A stretch of DNA of 64,000 bases from the NCBI RefSeq assembly GCF_025909975.1, contig NZ_JAPCIO010000002.1, positions 477,201 through 541,200 of the forward strand. The letters run 5' to 3'. This DNA is from Flavobacterium lacisediminis. GTDB lineage: Bacteria; Bacteroidota; Bacteroidia; Flavobacteriales; Flavobacteriaceae. Below are positions 8,403 through 18,178 of this stretch, piece after piece. How positions within the stretch are numbered: position 1 is the stretch's first letter; every line of letters begins with the position of its first letter. Made by a program: the position numbers and the translations under genes. A model generated the notes under the pieces. That model saw only the letters and a list, made by a program, of their open reading frames with translations, made no database searches and was not told the origin of the DNA.

Positions 8403-8522
8403 TTAAAATCCTTTAGCGGTCAAACTTATCGAGATGTGCCTTTGTGTCCACAAATTTCTCCGAATTTGCGAACACAAAGGCAATCTCGTTTTTGCTCCCG
8501 AAGGTCGCAAAAAGGGTTTTAG
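8403..8522. other. Structured noncoding region with nested hairpins
   Basis: A near-perfect stem pairs 8430-8447 with 8472-8488 (17 pairs with one bulged G), with an inner CAAATT/AATTTG stem. A second hairpin follows at once (TTTTTGC 8489-8495, GCAAAAA 8507-8513). Weaker complementarity between 8405-8414 and 8511-8520 could close the whole region. It follows the mob genes, so oriT, a single-strand origin, a terminator or a small RNA are all possible. There is no coding sequence in 8391-8665. Confidence 0.5.
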
Positions 8523-8665
8523 ATTATTTTACGAAGTTCAAATTATATTATTTTATAAGTTTTTAAATTAAAATTGATTAAATTTTATTGTGAATCAAAT
8601 AAAATTATTATTATTGTGTTATCCCCTAATGATACAATAATATTAACTTAGAAATTTTTTAAATT

Positions 8666-9322
8666 TTGAATATTTTTATTGCAGAAGATCATCAAATGAC
8701 AATTGAAGGTTATAAGATGATACTTTCATTTTCAAGTATATTGGGGGACAACATTAATTACATTGAAGCAAATTCATGTGAGGAAGCCTATTTAAAAATT
8801 AATAATGCTCTAAAATTAAATACGAAAATTGATTTAGCTATTATTGATTACTCAATGCCTATTTATCGTCAGGAAAATATTTTCAATGGTGCAGATGTAT
8901 GTAAATATTTAAAGAAGATTTTTCCAAATTGTAAGATAATAATATTAACGGCTAGTATTGATAATATTACATTGTTTGATATTGTTCAAAATGTATCTCC
9001 TGATGGAATTGCTACCAAAATGGATGTGAGTGGAGTTGTTTTTTTAGAAATTATTGAAACTGTTTTATCAGGAAAGAAATTCAGAAGTAGTTATGTTGTT
9101 GAACAGTTAGAAGAGATCTGGGAAAATGAAGTTTTCATTAATGAGAAAAATAGATTAATACTTCAATATTTATCACTTGGTTTTAAGATTAATGAAATTG
9201 CAAGTGAATTGTCAGTTTCTGAAATTACAATCAAGAAAAGAATTTCAAAAATAAGACAATCCTTTAATCTTAATGAGGATGAAAACATTGTAAAAGAAGC
9301 CAAATCTCGTGGTTATATTTAA
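8666..9322 (+). CDS. LuxR/NarL-family response regulator, orphan
   Basis: A 218-residue response regulator. The receiver domain spans residues 1-125, with acidic pair ED near the start and the phospho-acceptor aspartate in AIIDYSMP (about residue 61), and T/K positions in IILTAS and TKMD. The LuxR helix-turn-helix is at about 150-205 (LSLGFKINEIASELSVSEIT). The start must be TTG at 8666, because an in-frame TAA lies at 8660-8662. No histidine kinase is adjacent. It sits just upstream of the secreted RHS locus in the same direction and may control it. Confidence 0.85.
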   Translation: MNIFIAEDHQMTIEGYKMILSFSSILGDNINYIEANSCEEAYLKINNALKLNTKIDLAIIDYSMPIYRQENIFNGADVCKYLKKIFPNCKIIILTASIDNITLFDIVQNVSPDGIATKMDVSGVVFLEIIETVLSGKKFRSSYVVEQLEEIWENEVFINEKNRLILQYLSLGFKINEIASELSVSEITIKKRISKIRQSFNLNEDENIVKEAKSRGYI

Positions 9323-9432
9323 ATTTTAACAATAATTATACCTCAGGTATATATTTGGTTAAATGTTAAAATTTTCTTTGCTCTTAGTTTCAATTATTTG
9401 AATTTTACACGAAATTCAAAAGATTATATAAT

Positions 9433-9879
9433 ATGAAATTGAAACTATTATCTCTATTTATGCTTGTCTCTTTATTTACACAAGCTCAAAAAATTCGTTT
9501 TGAATACGATGCAGCAGGTAATCAAATTCAAAGGAAATGGTGTCCTAGCTGTTTATCTAGAAATGCTCAAGAGACATACAAAGAGGTTTCTAATTTAGAA
9601 GAAACTGATATGCAAAAATTCTTTCCTGAGGATGTTATTTCATACTATCCCAATCCTGTTAAAGAAGAACTTTTTCTAAAATGGAAGTTAGTTGAAAATA
9701 ATAAAGTTTTAAGTATAGATGTATTCACTTTAAATGGTCAGGTATTAAGAAGTATAAAGGAAAACTTGTCTGAAAATTCATTAGTTATTTCATTTCAGGA
9801 ATATCCAGTAGGTGTTTATTTTTTAACATTGAATTACATTAATGGTGAGCAAAAGTCAATAAAAATTGTAAAAAAATAA
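9433..9879 (+). CDS. Short secreted protein with YD-repeat motif and T9SS type A sorting domain
   Basis: A 148-residue protein: signal peptide 1-18 (ending TQAQ), one RHS/YD-like motif (FEYDAAGNQIQRKWCPSC), then a C-terminal T9SS type A sorting domain at about 72-148 (SYYPNPVKEELFLKWK, and GVYFLTLNY). It lies 3 bp before the giant RHS gene, which has a signal peptide but no recognisable T9SS sorting domain of its own. The pair may therefore work together, with this protein as a surface or export partner. That is inferred from order and motif only. Confidence 0.8.
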   Translation: MKLKLLSLFMLVSLFTQAQKIRFEYDAAGNQIQRKWCPSCLSRNAQETYKEVSNLEETDMQKFFPEDVISYYPNPVKEELFLKWKLVENNKVLSIDVFTLNGQVLRSIKENLSENSLVISFQEYPVGVYFLTLNYINGEQKSIKIVKK

Positions 9880-9882
9880 TTT

Positions 9883-12800
9883 ATGAAAAAGTTTTTTATC
9901 CTTTCAATTTTATTTATTTCATTTTCATCATTTTCTCAAGAAAATGTTTTTGGAAATTCACCCGTTCAAGGAATTATACCCATCAAAAGAGGAGATATAC
10001 AAGAAAATAATGTTATTACAAATAGGGTTGCAACAGAAACAACTAATAGTACTTCTCCTAGTGCACCAACAGGTAATTCAACTGAAGTTGGTGTTACAGA
10101 GGGGCAACTTTCGGTATCTTTAACAGGTGGAGCAACTTACAATATACCTATAACAGTACCTCCAGGAATAAATGGCATAGCACCTCAAGTATCATTGAGC
10201 TACAATAGTCAAGGAGGAAATGGATTAGCTGGTTACGGATGGAATGTATCTGGAGTTTCTGTTATTACAAGAATTCCAACTACAAAATTTCATGATAACA
10301 CAATAGATGCAGTTGATTTTAATACTTTAGATAGATTTGCATTTGATGGACAAAGATTAATAGTAAAAAATGGTACATCTGGTGTTTATGGAGCTAATGG
10401 AACAATTTACGAAACTGAAAGTTTTTCAAACGTGCAAATAACTTCATATGGGGTTCATCCTAGCGGAGCTAATTATGGGCCAGCTTATTTTATAGTCCAA
10501 TATCCAGATGGTTCAATTGCTCATTATGGTAACTCTACAGCATCAAGGTCTTTGACTGATTGGGCGATAACATTCTGGCAAAACCCTCAAGGTGTTAGGA
10601 TTTCTTATAATTATGTTCTTTCAAATAATAATTTATCAATTAGTACTATTAAATATGGAACGAGAGGAGCTGACACTCCTATTAATGAGATATTATTTAT
10701 TTATAAAAATAGAACAAGATCAGAACAAGCATATATTGGTGGGCAATCTTTTGTAAGAAGTACTATTTTAAGTGAAATCAGGGTTAATGGGAATAATATT
10801 GGTTTTAGAAATTATCTTCTTACTCATGAAGCAACTTCCCTTGGCTACGAAAGATTAAAAAGTATAACTGAAAAGAGTGGAGACAATTCTAAGAGCTTTA
10901 ATCCTACAGTTTTTAATTATGAAACTACAACCAATGGCGATTTGTTTCAAATTTCAAATGATATTCCACTAAATGTAGGCAATATAAATTTTACTAATTC
11001 AAATAATATTACTGGTGATTTCGATGGAGATGGAAAAATGGATTTTATATTATATCCTACAACAGGAACTAATGCCAAAAAGAAATATTGGTTGTTTAAT
11101 AACATTCAAGGTTCTGGGATTAATATAGGAAGTGAGCATAATTTAGGTTCATTTACTGATATCTTCCCTATGTCTTGGTTGAGTTGGAATAATATATTAA
11201 TGCCTTCACAGGGATGGTGTGCAGTTCAAACAAATTCAATAACAAATACCACAACTTTTAATACTTATTCAACTGGAATAGCAAGTCCTATCTATTTTCA
11301 ATATGCAAGAACTTATCAATTTCCAAAATTTACTTTCGGTTATTGGACAGATCCATGTAATAATGGTGGAATATCAACTGATCTTTATTTAGATAATAAT
11401 TTTAATACGTTATTGCCACCAGATGATACTAATGATCCTGTATATCATGAAATTATTAGAGATATTCCTAAAGAATATTTAAGTGGAGATTATAATGGTG
11501 ATGGATTAACAGATGTAATAATTGTTGAAAAACCTGTTAGTATAAGTTATTACACTGGTGGATGTAGTGGATATAACACTACACACACTAATCCGGGTGG
11601 AAAATCGTATTTTTTAAATCTAGACAGGAGAATTACAACTGATTATATTAATATAGCTGGATATCTTCAAGTAACTGCTAATTCAAAATTTACTGTTGCA
11701 GATGTTAATGGAGATGGAAAGTCAGATTTAATGGTTTTTGATTCGGGTAATGTAAAAACATATTATTTAAATGAGAATAATCAATTGGTACAACATATCA
11801 ATTATCCTGATACTAATATTTTGTCGGATAAGCCAAGATATATGGGTGATTTTAATGGAGATGGAAAAACTGATTTCGTAATACCTCAAGCGGATAATAC
11901 CGATAGCTGGAGTTTCTTTTTTTCTAAAGGTAATGGCTTTCAAAAAATAACAACTTCGATAGGTTTACCATATTACATAGCAAATGGTGGTTATTTTGGC
12001 GTAGTTGGTTTTAGTAGTAGAACATATAGTTTGAATGAGAAAAGTTATCTAATGAATGACTTTAATGGTGATGGGAAAACGGATATTCTTTTTCAACAGA
12101 ATCTAACTGTAGAATACGTTATGACTAGAGACGGAGCAGATTATACAAACTACGGTGATCCACAGGTAACAAAATTAGTTCTATTAGAAAATAAATTTAC
12201 AAACGGCATTGGAATAGGATTTAATTTAGTTAATACAAATGCTCAATTTGGAGGTATAAGAAGAAATCCATTGCCTGTTTTCTTAGACCATAATAATGTT
12301 AACCAAAATTTAGAATATGCTCTTATTTCAGGAAATAACATTAGAACTTTTAAGTCAACAAAAGACAATAGAATAGACACAAGATTAAATGAGATTGTAC
12401 TAGGTAATGGTTTAAAAGAAGTTATTACTTATTCCCCTCTAAATTCGTATTGTGATTTACCATACAATTGTGATGTGGTATTTCAACCCTCAACATATAC
12501 AGAAAATTATCCTAATTTTGATATAAAGCAGGCAAATGGTTTTCAAGTTGTATCAAAATTAGAACAGATCTCCGCAACGCAAAACAAACAACAAAAATTC
12601 AAATATTACGGTGCAGTATCCAATGTAGATGGATTAGGGTTTTTAGGTTTTAGAGGTTTAGCAAGAAGTAATTGGCATAATGAAGATTACCCAATTATTA
12701 CATCAGTTTCAAAACACGATATAAGCAAAAGAGGTGCGATTACGGAAACTTATTCTTCATTAGGAGAAGCCTATGGAAATTTTACTAGCTATACCCCTTC

Positions 12801-15800
12801 TAGCTTCATTAATAAAACGAACATGACCTATGTGGTTCAATTACTTCCAAATAAGGTTTATAAAATTAATAATACGTTTACTAATTCAGTAAATGGTTTG
12901 GAAAGCACATCTAAAGAAGTAACAACTTCTTACGATGCTAATAATAATCCACTAATCACTACATCTGTATCAAAAAATGGGACAACTGTTGAAAGAACGG
13001 AAGTAGTCAACGTTGAATATTTTCCTAATACTTTAAGTCCAACTTATATTGTAGGTAGATTAAAAAAGAAAAACTCTTCTGTTACTCATAACGGAGACAC
13101 GATGACAGGAGAAGAAATTTACACTTATAATACTGCTCATTTGGTTTCTAAAATTCAAAAGAAAGGACATTTGACAAATTATTTAACAGAGGATAATATC
13201 TATGATATCTTTGGAAATATAACGCAAAAGAAAATTACTGCTGTAGGATTAACTCCTAGAACTACTAACTTTACTTATGATGCTACAGGAAGATTTTTAC
13301 TAACTAGTACTGATATTGAAGGATTAGTTACTACTTACACATATAATGCAAGTAATGGATTATTATTGTCCCAAACTTTACCATCAAATGCAGGTTACCC
13401 ATTAACTACAACATACCAATATGATGTTTGGGGTAAAAAAACAAAAGAAACAGATTATTTAGGTAAAAGTTTAAATTATTCATATTCTTGGTTGAGTGCT
13501 GGCACTAATGGATTTTTTGGGACGACTTCAGTTGGAGATGATAATTCTGCGTCGTTTGCATGGTATGATGATTTAGGTAGAAAAATAGCAGATGGTTTTA
13601 GAACAATTAATGATGCAAGTAGTTCCGAATCAAATAATACATGGAAAACTTTTGAGTATGATATCTATGATAGATCTATAAAAACTTACGAACCCAAACT
13701 TACACTTTTACCAACTTGGGATGGTTTATTTAGTATAACTTCATTTGATGCTTATGGTAGAACTACTCAAGTAGTTGAACATACAGGTAAAACTTCAAAC
13801 ATTAATTACAGTGGTTTAATAACTACAGCCAGCGATGGAGTAAGCAATACTACAGTAGTTAAAAATTCATTTGGAAACGTTGTTTCAATGACAGATAACG
13901 GAGGTACAATAAATTATCAATATTATGCTAATGGAAATTTAAAGGAATCGAATTTTAATGGTGTAATTGTAGCTGTTGAAAAAGATGGTTGGGGTAGAAA
14001 AACAAAATTAATTGATCCTAGTGCAGGTACTTATGAATATCAGTACAATGAGTTTGGAGAAATGACAAAGGAGATTACTCCTAAAGGAGTAACAAATTAC
14101 ACTATAGATAATTTTGGAAAAGTTACCCAAAAAACAACTACAGGTACAGGTGGAGATCCAACAAACACAAAAACTACTTATACTTATAACCCAACAACAA
14201 AATTATTAACCAACACAAGGTATGATGATTTTACTGGAGGATTTTATACGCTTTACTCTTATGGTTATGATAATTATAAAAGAATAAACTTTAGTGATGA
14301 AAGCGGCTTTAATACTTATTACCAAAAAGCAACACAATTTGATGCCTTTGGAAGACCTGAAAAAGAACTATATACTGCTATAAATACCTCTGATAGTAAA
14401 CAATCTTCTAAGTGGGTAAAAAACACTTATAAAAATGGACATCATTGGCAAATTTTAGATGATGCAACAAATCAAGTTTTATGGCAAACGACAAAAGTTA
14501 ATGCTCGTGGGCAATTGACTAATGGAAACTATGGTAATGGAATAAATGTAATTAATACTTATGATCAATATGGTTTTCCAACACAATTAAAGCATGATAA
14601 GACGGGTACACCTACAGTAAATGTAATGACTTTAAATACTGTTTTCGAGCCCCAAAGAGGTAATTTAACAAGCAGAAATAACAGTATGTTTGATTATCAA
14701 GAGAACTTTACTTATGATAATTTAGATCGATTATCTACTTGGAGTAATAATAATTTTATTCAAAATTTCACTTTTACAGGAAATACTGAAAGTTTTGAAC
14801 CAACAACAAGTAGTGTAGTGTTGACAAATACGACTTCAACATTCTTTTCAAGACTAACAGTTACTACAAATTCAAATTTTGAAGGAACAAAAAGAATTGT
14901 TAAGAATAATGCAACTGTAGGTGAAGTAATTCAATTTTCGGGAGATTTATTTTTTAGAAATTTAACACAAGATCCAAATGGATTTCTATTAGAAAGTAAT
15001 TATGTGAAATATTCTGTTATAGAAAGAAATCCAACTACTGGTCAAACAAATGAATTTCAACTAGGTTCAGATTTGCAATCAAATACGTTTTCATTTCAAC
15101 ATACAGTTTCTCAATTTTCTGAAATATATTTAAAGGTAGTGGCTGGAAATGATTTTAACTTTCAAGCACCTGTTGTTTTTCATTTAGACAATATAAAAGT
15201 TAGTGAAGTAAAAACTTCTACTCAAACGTATGATGCATTAGGAAGAATTGATGAAAATAATGTTGGAACATATAACTATACAAACATAAACCCATCTAAT
15301 TCTATTCCAAAACATTTTCAAAATAGCTCTATTGAAACAAATTTTGAATATTCTGATTATTATTTGAGTAGAGCAAATTTAGATATTACATACAATGCTT
15401 TTAAAAGCCCAATAGATATTATAGAAGAAGGAAAAGATAAGTTAAGTTTTATCTACAACATGAATAATAGCCGTTCTACCATGTATTATGGTAGTTTAGA
15501 AGCTGATAAGTTATCTAGAAGATATAGAAAACATTATGCAGCTGATGGAAGCATGGAGATTAAACAAGATATGGTTAACGGAACTGTTGAATTTATTACC
15601 TACATAGGTGGTGATGCTTATTCAGCTCCAATAATTCTCAAAAGCGATGGTACTACACAAAATTATTTATATTTGCACAGGGATTATTTAGGCAGTATAG
15701 TAGCCATAACCAACCAAGCAGGTGTAGTAGAAGAAAAAAGACATTTTGATGCTTGGGGTAATATAGCAAAAGTACAAGACGGAGTAGGAAATACCTTAAC

Positions 15801-16869
15801 CAAATTAAGTGTAATTGACAGAGGATATACTGGGCATGAACATTTACAAGGTGTAAATCTTATCCACATGAATGGTCGATTATATGACCCTGTAGTGCAT
15901 CGATTTTTACAACCTGATAATTTTATTCAGGATCCGTATAATTCACAGAATTTCAATAGATACTCTTATGTTCTTAATAATCCATTAAAGTTTACTGATG
16001 CAAGTGGAGAGTTTGCATGGATTCCTATAATAATTGGTGCAGTTATTGGTGCCTATAGTGGTGGGGTTATTGCAAATGGTGGTCAATTAAATCCAACAAA
16101 ATGGGAATGGAATATAAAGACCATGGGATATATGATTGGTGGAGCTATAGTGGGTGGAGTTACTGGTGGGGTATCAAATGGTATAGCCACTTCAGGAGTT
16201 GCTTTTGCTAATACTAAAGCAATATTTGTGGGCTCTCTAATAAATGGAATGGGTACACATATGTATACTGGAGGCAAAACAAATATTGTATTGAGTTTTG
16301 GATTTGCTTCATTAGATTTTACAACTGGAGAGTTTGGTTATCTATTTAAGAAAGGTAATTCATTTATGGTTAATTTAGGATATAGTTTTGGAACAATAGC
16401 TAATATCTCTGATGTTTTAGCAGGTATGAATCCTGGTGAGGTTCAGCTTAATACTGATACCTCAGATGCAATTGGACATAGTGCAATTACAGAGGTAGGA
16501 GAAACAGATGAATTAAATTCTTTAGTTTCAGTAGGACCAGATGTTACTGGAAAAAGAATATTTAATCCGTTTGATTTGACTAACAAGGCAGATACTAAAT
16601 GGCATAATTATGTTAGCCATGATGGTACTTGGAAAACAATAGTTAAAGGAGTAAATTTAAAATCTATTTCAAATTATAGTAACGATTTGGCTAACGGAGC
16701 AAAATATAATTTATATTTTTCAAGCTGTGTTAATCATACTGCACGAGCTTTAACACTTTCAGGGGTTCCTACATTTGGTATTCACCCATTTATTTTACAT
16801 GCTCAAGTTTATTTGAGAAGCCTAGGTTTTAGACCTGCTTTTATATTAAATCAATATAAATTATTTTAA
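9883..16869 (+). CDS. Giant secreted SpvB/FG-GAP/RHS polymorphic toxin-like protein
   Basis: A 2328-residue protein. Signal peptide 1-19; SpvB-like N-domain about 60-350; five FG-GAP/VCBS calcium motifs of the form DxNGDGxxD at about 379, 536, 606, 656 and 725; RHS/YD repeats about 1090-1960; RHS core about 1983-2043 ending RYSYVLNNPLKFTDASGE. The shell presumably encloses the C-terminal 285-residue payload. The payload starts with glycine-zipper hydrophobic segments (about 2045-2160) and ends with a domain holding GHSAI (H2199) and SSCVNHTARAL (C2282), resembling permuted papain-like folds. A small gene follows 1 bp downstream, as an immunity gene would. Architecture is strong; toxin chemistry is inferred. 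Confidence 0.9.
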   Translation: MKKFFILSILFISFSSFSQENVFGNSPVQGIIPIKRGDIQENNVITNRVATETTNSTSPSAPTGNSTEVGVTEGQLSVSLTGGATYNIPITVPPGINGIAPQVSLSYNSQGGNGLAGYGWNVSGVSVITRIPTTKFHDNTIDAVDFNTLDRFAFDGQRLIVKNGTSGVYGANGTIYETESFSNVQITSYGVHPSGANYGPAYFIVQYPDGSIAHYGNSTASRSLTDWAITFWQNPQGVRISYNYVLSNNNLSISTIKYGTRGADTPINEILFIYKNRTRSEQAYIGGQSFVRSTILSEIRVNGNNIGFRNYLLTHEATSLGYERLKSITEKSGDNSKSFNPTVFNYETTTNGDLFQISNDIPLNVGNINFTNSNNITGDFDGDGKMDFILYPTTGTNAKKKYWLFNNIQGSGINIGSEHNLGSFTDIFPMSWLSWNNILMPSQGWCAVQTNSITNTTTFNTYSTGIASPIYFQYARTYQFPKFTFGYWTDPCNNGGISTDLYLDNNFNTLLPPDDTNDPVYHEIIRDIPKEYLSGDYNGDGLTDVIIVEKPVSISYYTGGCSGYNTTHTNPGGKSYFLNLDRRITTDYINIAGYLQVTANSKFTVADVNGDGKSDLMVFDSGNVKTYYLNENNQLVQHINYPDTNILSDKPRYMGDFNGDGKTDFVIPQADNTDSWSFFFSKGNGFQKITTSIGLPYYIANGGYFGVVGFSSRTYSLNEKSYLMNDFNGDGKTDILFQQNLTVEYVMTRDGADYTNYGDPQVTKLVLLENKFTNGIGIGFNLVNTNAQFGGIRRNPLPVFLDHNNVNQNLEYALISGNNIRTFKSTKDNRIDTRLNEIVLGNGLKEVITYSPLNSYCDLPYNCDVVFQPSTYTENYPNFDIKQANGFQVVSKLEQISATQNKQQKFKYYGAVSNVDGLGFLGFRGLARSNWHNEDYPIITSVSKHDISKRGAITETYSSLGEAYGNFTSYTPSSFINKTNMTYVVQLLPNKVYKINNTFTNSVNGLESTSKEVTTSYDANNNPLITTSVSKNGTTVERTEVVNVEYFPNTLSPTYIVGRLKKKNSSVTHNGDTMTGEEIYTYNTAHLVSKIQKKGHLTNYLTEDNIYDIFGNITQKKITAVGLTPRTTNFTYDATGRFLLTSTDIEGLVTTYTYNASNGLLLSQTLPSNAGYPLTTTYQYDVWGKKTKETDYLGKSLNYSYSWLSAGTNGFFGTTSVGDDNSASFAWYDDLGRKIADGFRTINDASSSESNNTWKTFEYDIYDRSIKTYEPKLTLLPTWDGLFSITSFDAYGRTTQVVEHTGKTSNINYSGLITTASDGVSNTTVVKNSFGNVVSMTDNGGTINYQYYANGNLKESNFNGVIVAVEKDGWGRKTKLIDPSAGTYEYQYNEFGEMTKEITPKGVTNYTIDNFGKVTQKTTTGTGGDPTNTKTTYTYNPTTKLLTNTRYDDFTGGFYTLYSYGYDNYKRINFSDESGFNTYYQKATQFDAFGRPEKELYTAINTSDSKQSSKWVKNTYKNGHHWQILDDATNQVLWQTTKVNARGQLTNGNYGNGINVINTYDQYGFPTQLKHDKTGTPTVNVMTLNTVFEPQRGNLTSRNNSMFDYQENFTYDNLDRLSTWSNNNFIQNFTFTGNTESFEPTTSSVVLTNTTSTFFSRLTVTTNSNFEGTKRIVKNNATVGEVIQFSGDLFFRNLTQDPNGFLLESNYVKYSVIERNPTTGQTNEFQLGSDLQSNTFSFQHTVSQFSEIYLKVVAGNDFNFQAPVVFHLDNIKVSEVKTSTQTYDALGRIDENNVGTYNYTNINPSNSIPKHFQNSSIETNFEYSDYYLSRANLDITYNAFKSPIDIIEEGKDKLSFIYNMNNSRSTMYYGSLEADKLSRRYRKHYAADGSMEIKQDMVNGTVEFITYIGGDAYSAPIILKSDGTTQNYLYLHRDYLGSIVAITNQAGVVEEKRHFDAWGNIAKVQDGVGNTLTKLSVIDRGYTGHEHLQGVNLIHMNGRLYDPVVHRFLQPDNFIQDPYNSQNFNRYSYVLNNPLKFTDASGEFAWIPIIIGAVIGAYSGGVIANGGQLNPTKWEWNIKTMGYMIGGAIVGGVTGGVSNGIATSGVAFANTKAIFVGSLINGMGTHMYTGGKTNIVLSFGFASLDFTTGEFGYLFKKGNSFMVNLGYSFGTIANISDVLAGMNPGEVQLNTDTSDAIGHSAITEVGETDELNSLVSVGPDVTGKRIFNPFDLTNKADTKWHNYVSHDGTWKTIVKGVNLKSISNYSNDLANGAKYNLYFSSCVNHTARALTLSGVPTFGIHPFILHAQVYLRSLGFRPAFILNQYKLF

Positions 16870-16870
16870 A

Positions 16871-17383
16871 ATGAAATTAATTGTTTTGGTTGTTTTTATT
16901 TTTAGTTTTTTAAAGAATGATTCTTTTCTAATTAAAGAAAAAAAATCATTATATTATTCAAATGACTTTCCTTGGTATGTTTTTTATAATCCTAAAAATA
17001 ATATTAATTGTGATATTGTTGAGATAGGTGGCATAAAATATGGATTTATAGATAAATTAATAAAAATTAATGATAAGGATACAATCTCAAAAAGTAAAGA
17101 AGGTGTTTTGTTTTACAAAAATGAAGATTTGTTTTATTTTAATTATAAATTAGATAAGGAATTTAAACTTAAAAAAATAGGATATAAATCTTCATTCACT
17201 GGTAAAAGAAAAAAAATTTTTACAACCTATGCTTTTTTGAAGATAAAAGAACATTCACTTAGCGATGAAAATAAAGGAAAAATCTATAAAATGATTGATA
17301 AAGATTTTGAAGATTTAGTGAAAAGTGATATTATAGAATGTAATGAATTCAGATTTGAAAAATTTTTAAAAAAATCGAATTAA
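16871..17383 (+). CDS. Probable immunity protein for the RHS toxin
   Basis: A 170-residue protein starting 1 bp after the RHS stop. Residues 1-15 are hydrophobic (KLIVLVVFIFSFL), a weak signal peptide or anchor; the rest is Lys-rich with many aromatic residues. I recognise no family. Position directly after a polymorphic toxin C-terminus, small size and AT-rich composition fit an immunity protein, and a periplasm-facing location would fit a cell-wall or periplasmic target. No direct sequence proof exists. Confidence 0.55.
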   Translation: MKLIVLVVFIFSFLKNDSFLIKEKKSLYYSNDFPWYVFYNPKNNINCDIVEIGGIKYGFIDKLIKINDKDTISKSKEGVLFYKNEDLFYFNYKLDKEFKLKKIGYKSSFTGKRKKIFTTYAFLKIKEHSLSDENKGKIYKMIDKDFEDLVKSDIIECNEFRFEKFLKKSN

Positions 17384-17386
17384 ATT

Positions 17387-18172
17387 ATGAAAAATAAAAT
17401 ATTCGTATTTTTAGTTATTCAATTATTTATTGGATGTTCATCAGATGATAATAAATCATCAAATAGTATATTTTCAATCAATCTTACACCATCAGCATCT
17501 AGTGTAGTTATCGATCAATCGTTTACTATAAATGTTGGTGCTAATGAGGAAATCAAAGAACTGTGGGTTTCCACAGATAATTTTGCTACAGGGGGCTATG
17601 CTCAAAGACAATTTGGGACAATTTATACACTGAACTTTAATTTTGATACACTAGGTCAAAAGACGATTTCGGTTAGAGCCAAAAATCAAGATAACGTGGT
17701 TTCAGAAAAGCAAGTGATTGTTACAGTATCAAGGGGAAACGCACTCAAAATAAATGGAGTGCAAGTTATTTCTTTTTATGGTATAAACACCACGTATGAC
17801 CCTGAATTCCCAGCAACAAATCCAAACCATTTGGCCGATTTGCGTTTTGGGTTTTCAAAAAACAAATTAGGCAATCCATTAGACAATATTTATAGTCCGG
17901 CTTATTGGTATTTATCTAGTGTAATAGAAAATCAAGGCAACATGACATGGGATTGCAGCAATGCAAGTTTATATCTAAATCCAAATGCTTCATTAAAATT
18001 TGGATTAGTAGATATTGATAATGGCATAGCTGGTGCCGATTTATTAAATGGACCACCAGACTATCGAGAAATTAGTTTTAATAATTACATAGTTACAAAA
18101 CCAACAACAATTACTTATACTTTTCCTGAAATAAATTTAGAATTTAAGTTGTTTGTTGAATGGGTTAATTAA
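17387..18172 (+). CDS. Lipoprotein with Ig-like domain
   Basis: A 261-residue lipoprotein. The signal ends in a lipobox (QLFIGC, Cys17), followed by SSDDNKSS, a typical Bacteroidota lipoprotein linker. Residues 30-112 look like an Ig-like or Bacterial Ig fold (NLTPSASSVVIDQSFTINV to KQVIVTVSRG). The C-terminal half (115-261) is a beta-rich domain that I do not recognise. It lies 3 bp after the immunity-like gene and 6 bp before a T9SS protein, probably in the same transcript. Likely surface exposed. Confidence 0.8.
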   Translation: MKNKIFVFLVIQLFIGCSSDDNKSSNSIFSINLTPSASSVVIDQSFTINVGANEEIKELWVSTDNFATGGYAQRQFGTIYTLNFNFDTLGQKTISVRAKNQDNVVSEKQVIVTVSRGNALKINGVQVISFYGINTTYDPEFPATNPNHLADLRFGFSKNKLGNPLDNIYSPAYWYLSSVIENQGNMTWDCSNASLYLNPNASLKFGLVDIDNGIAGADLLNGPPDYREISFNNYIVTKPTTITYTFPEINLEFKLFVEWVN

Positions 18173-18178
18173 TTTTTT

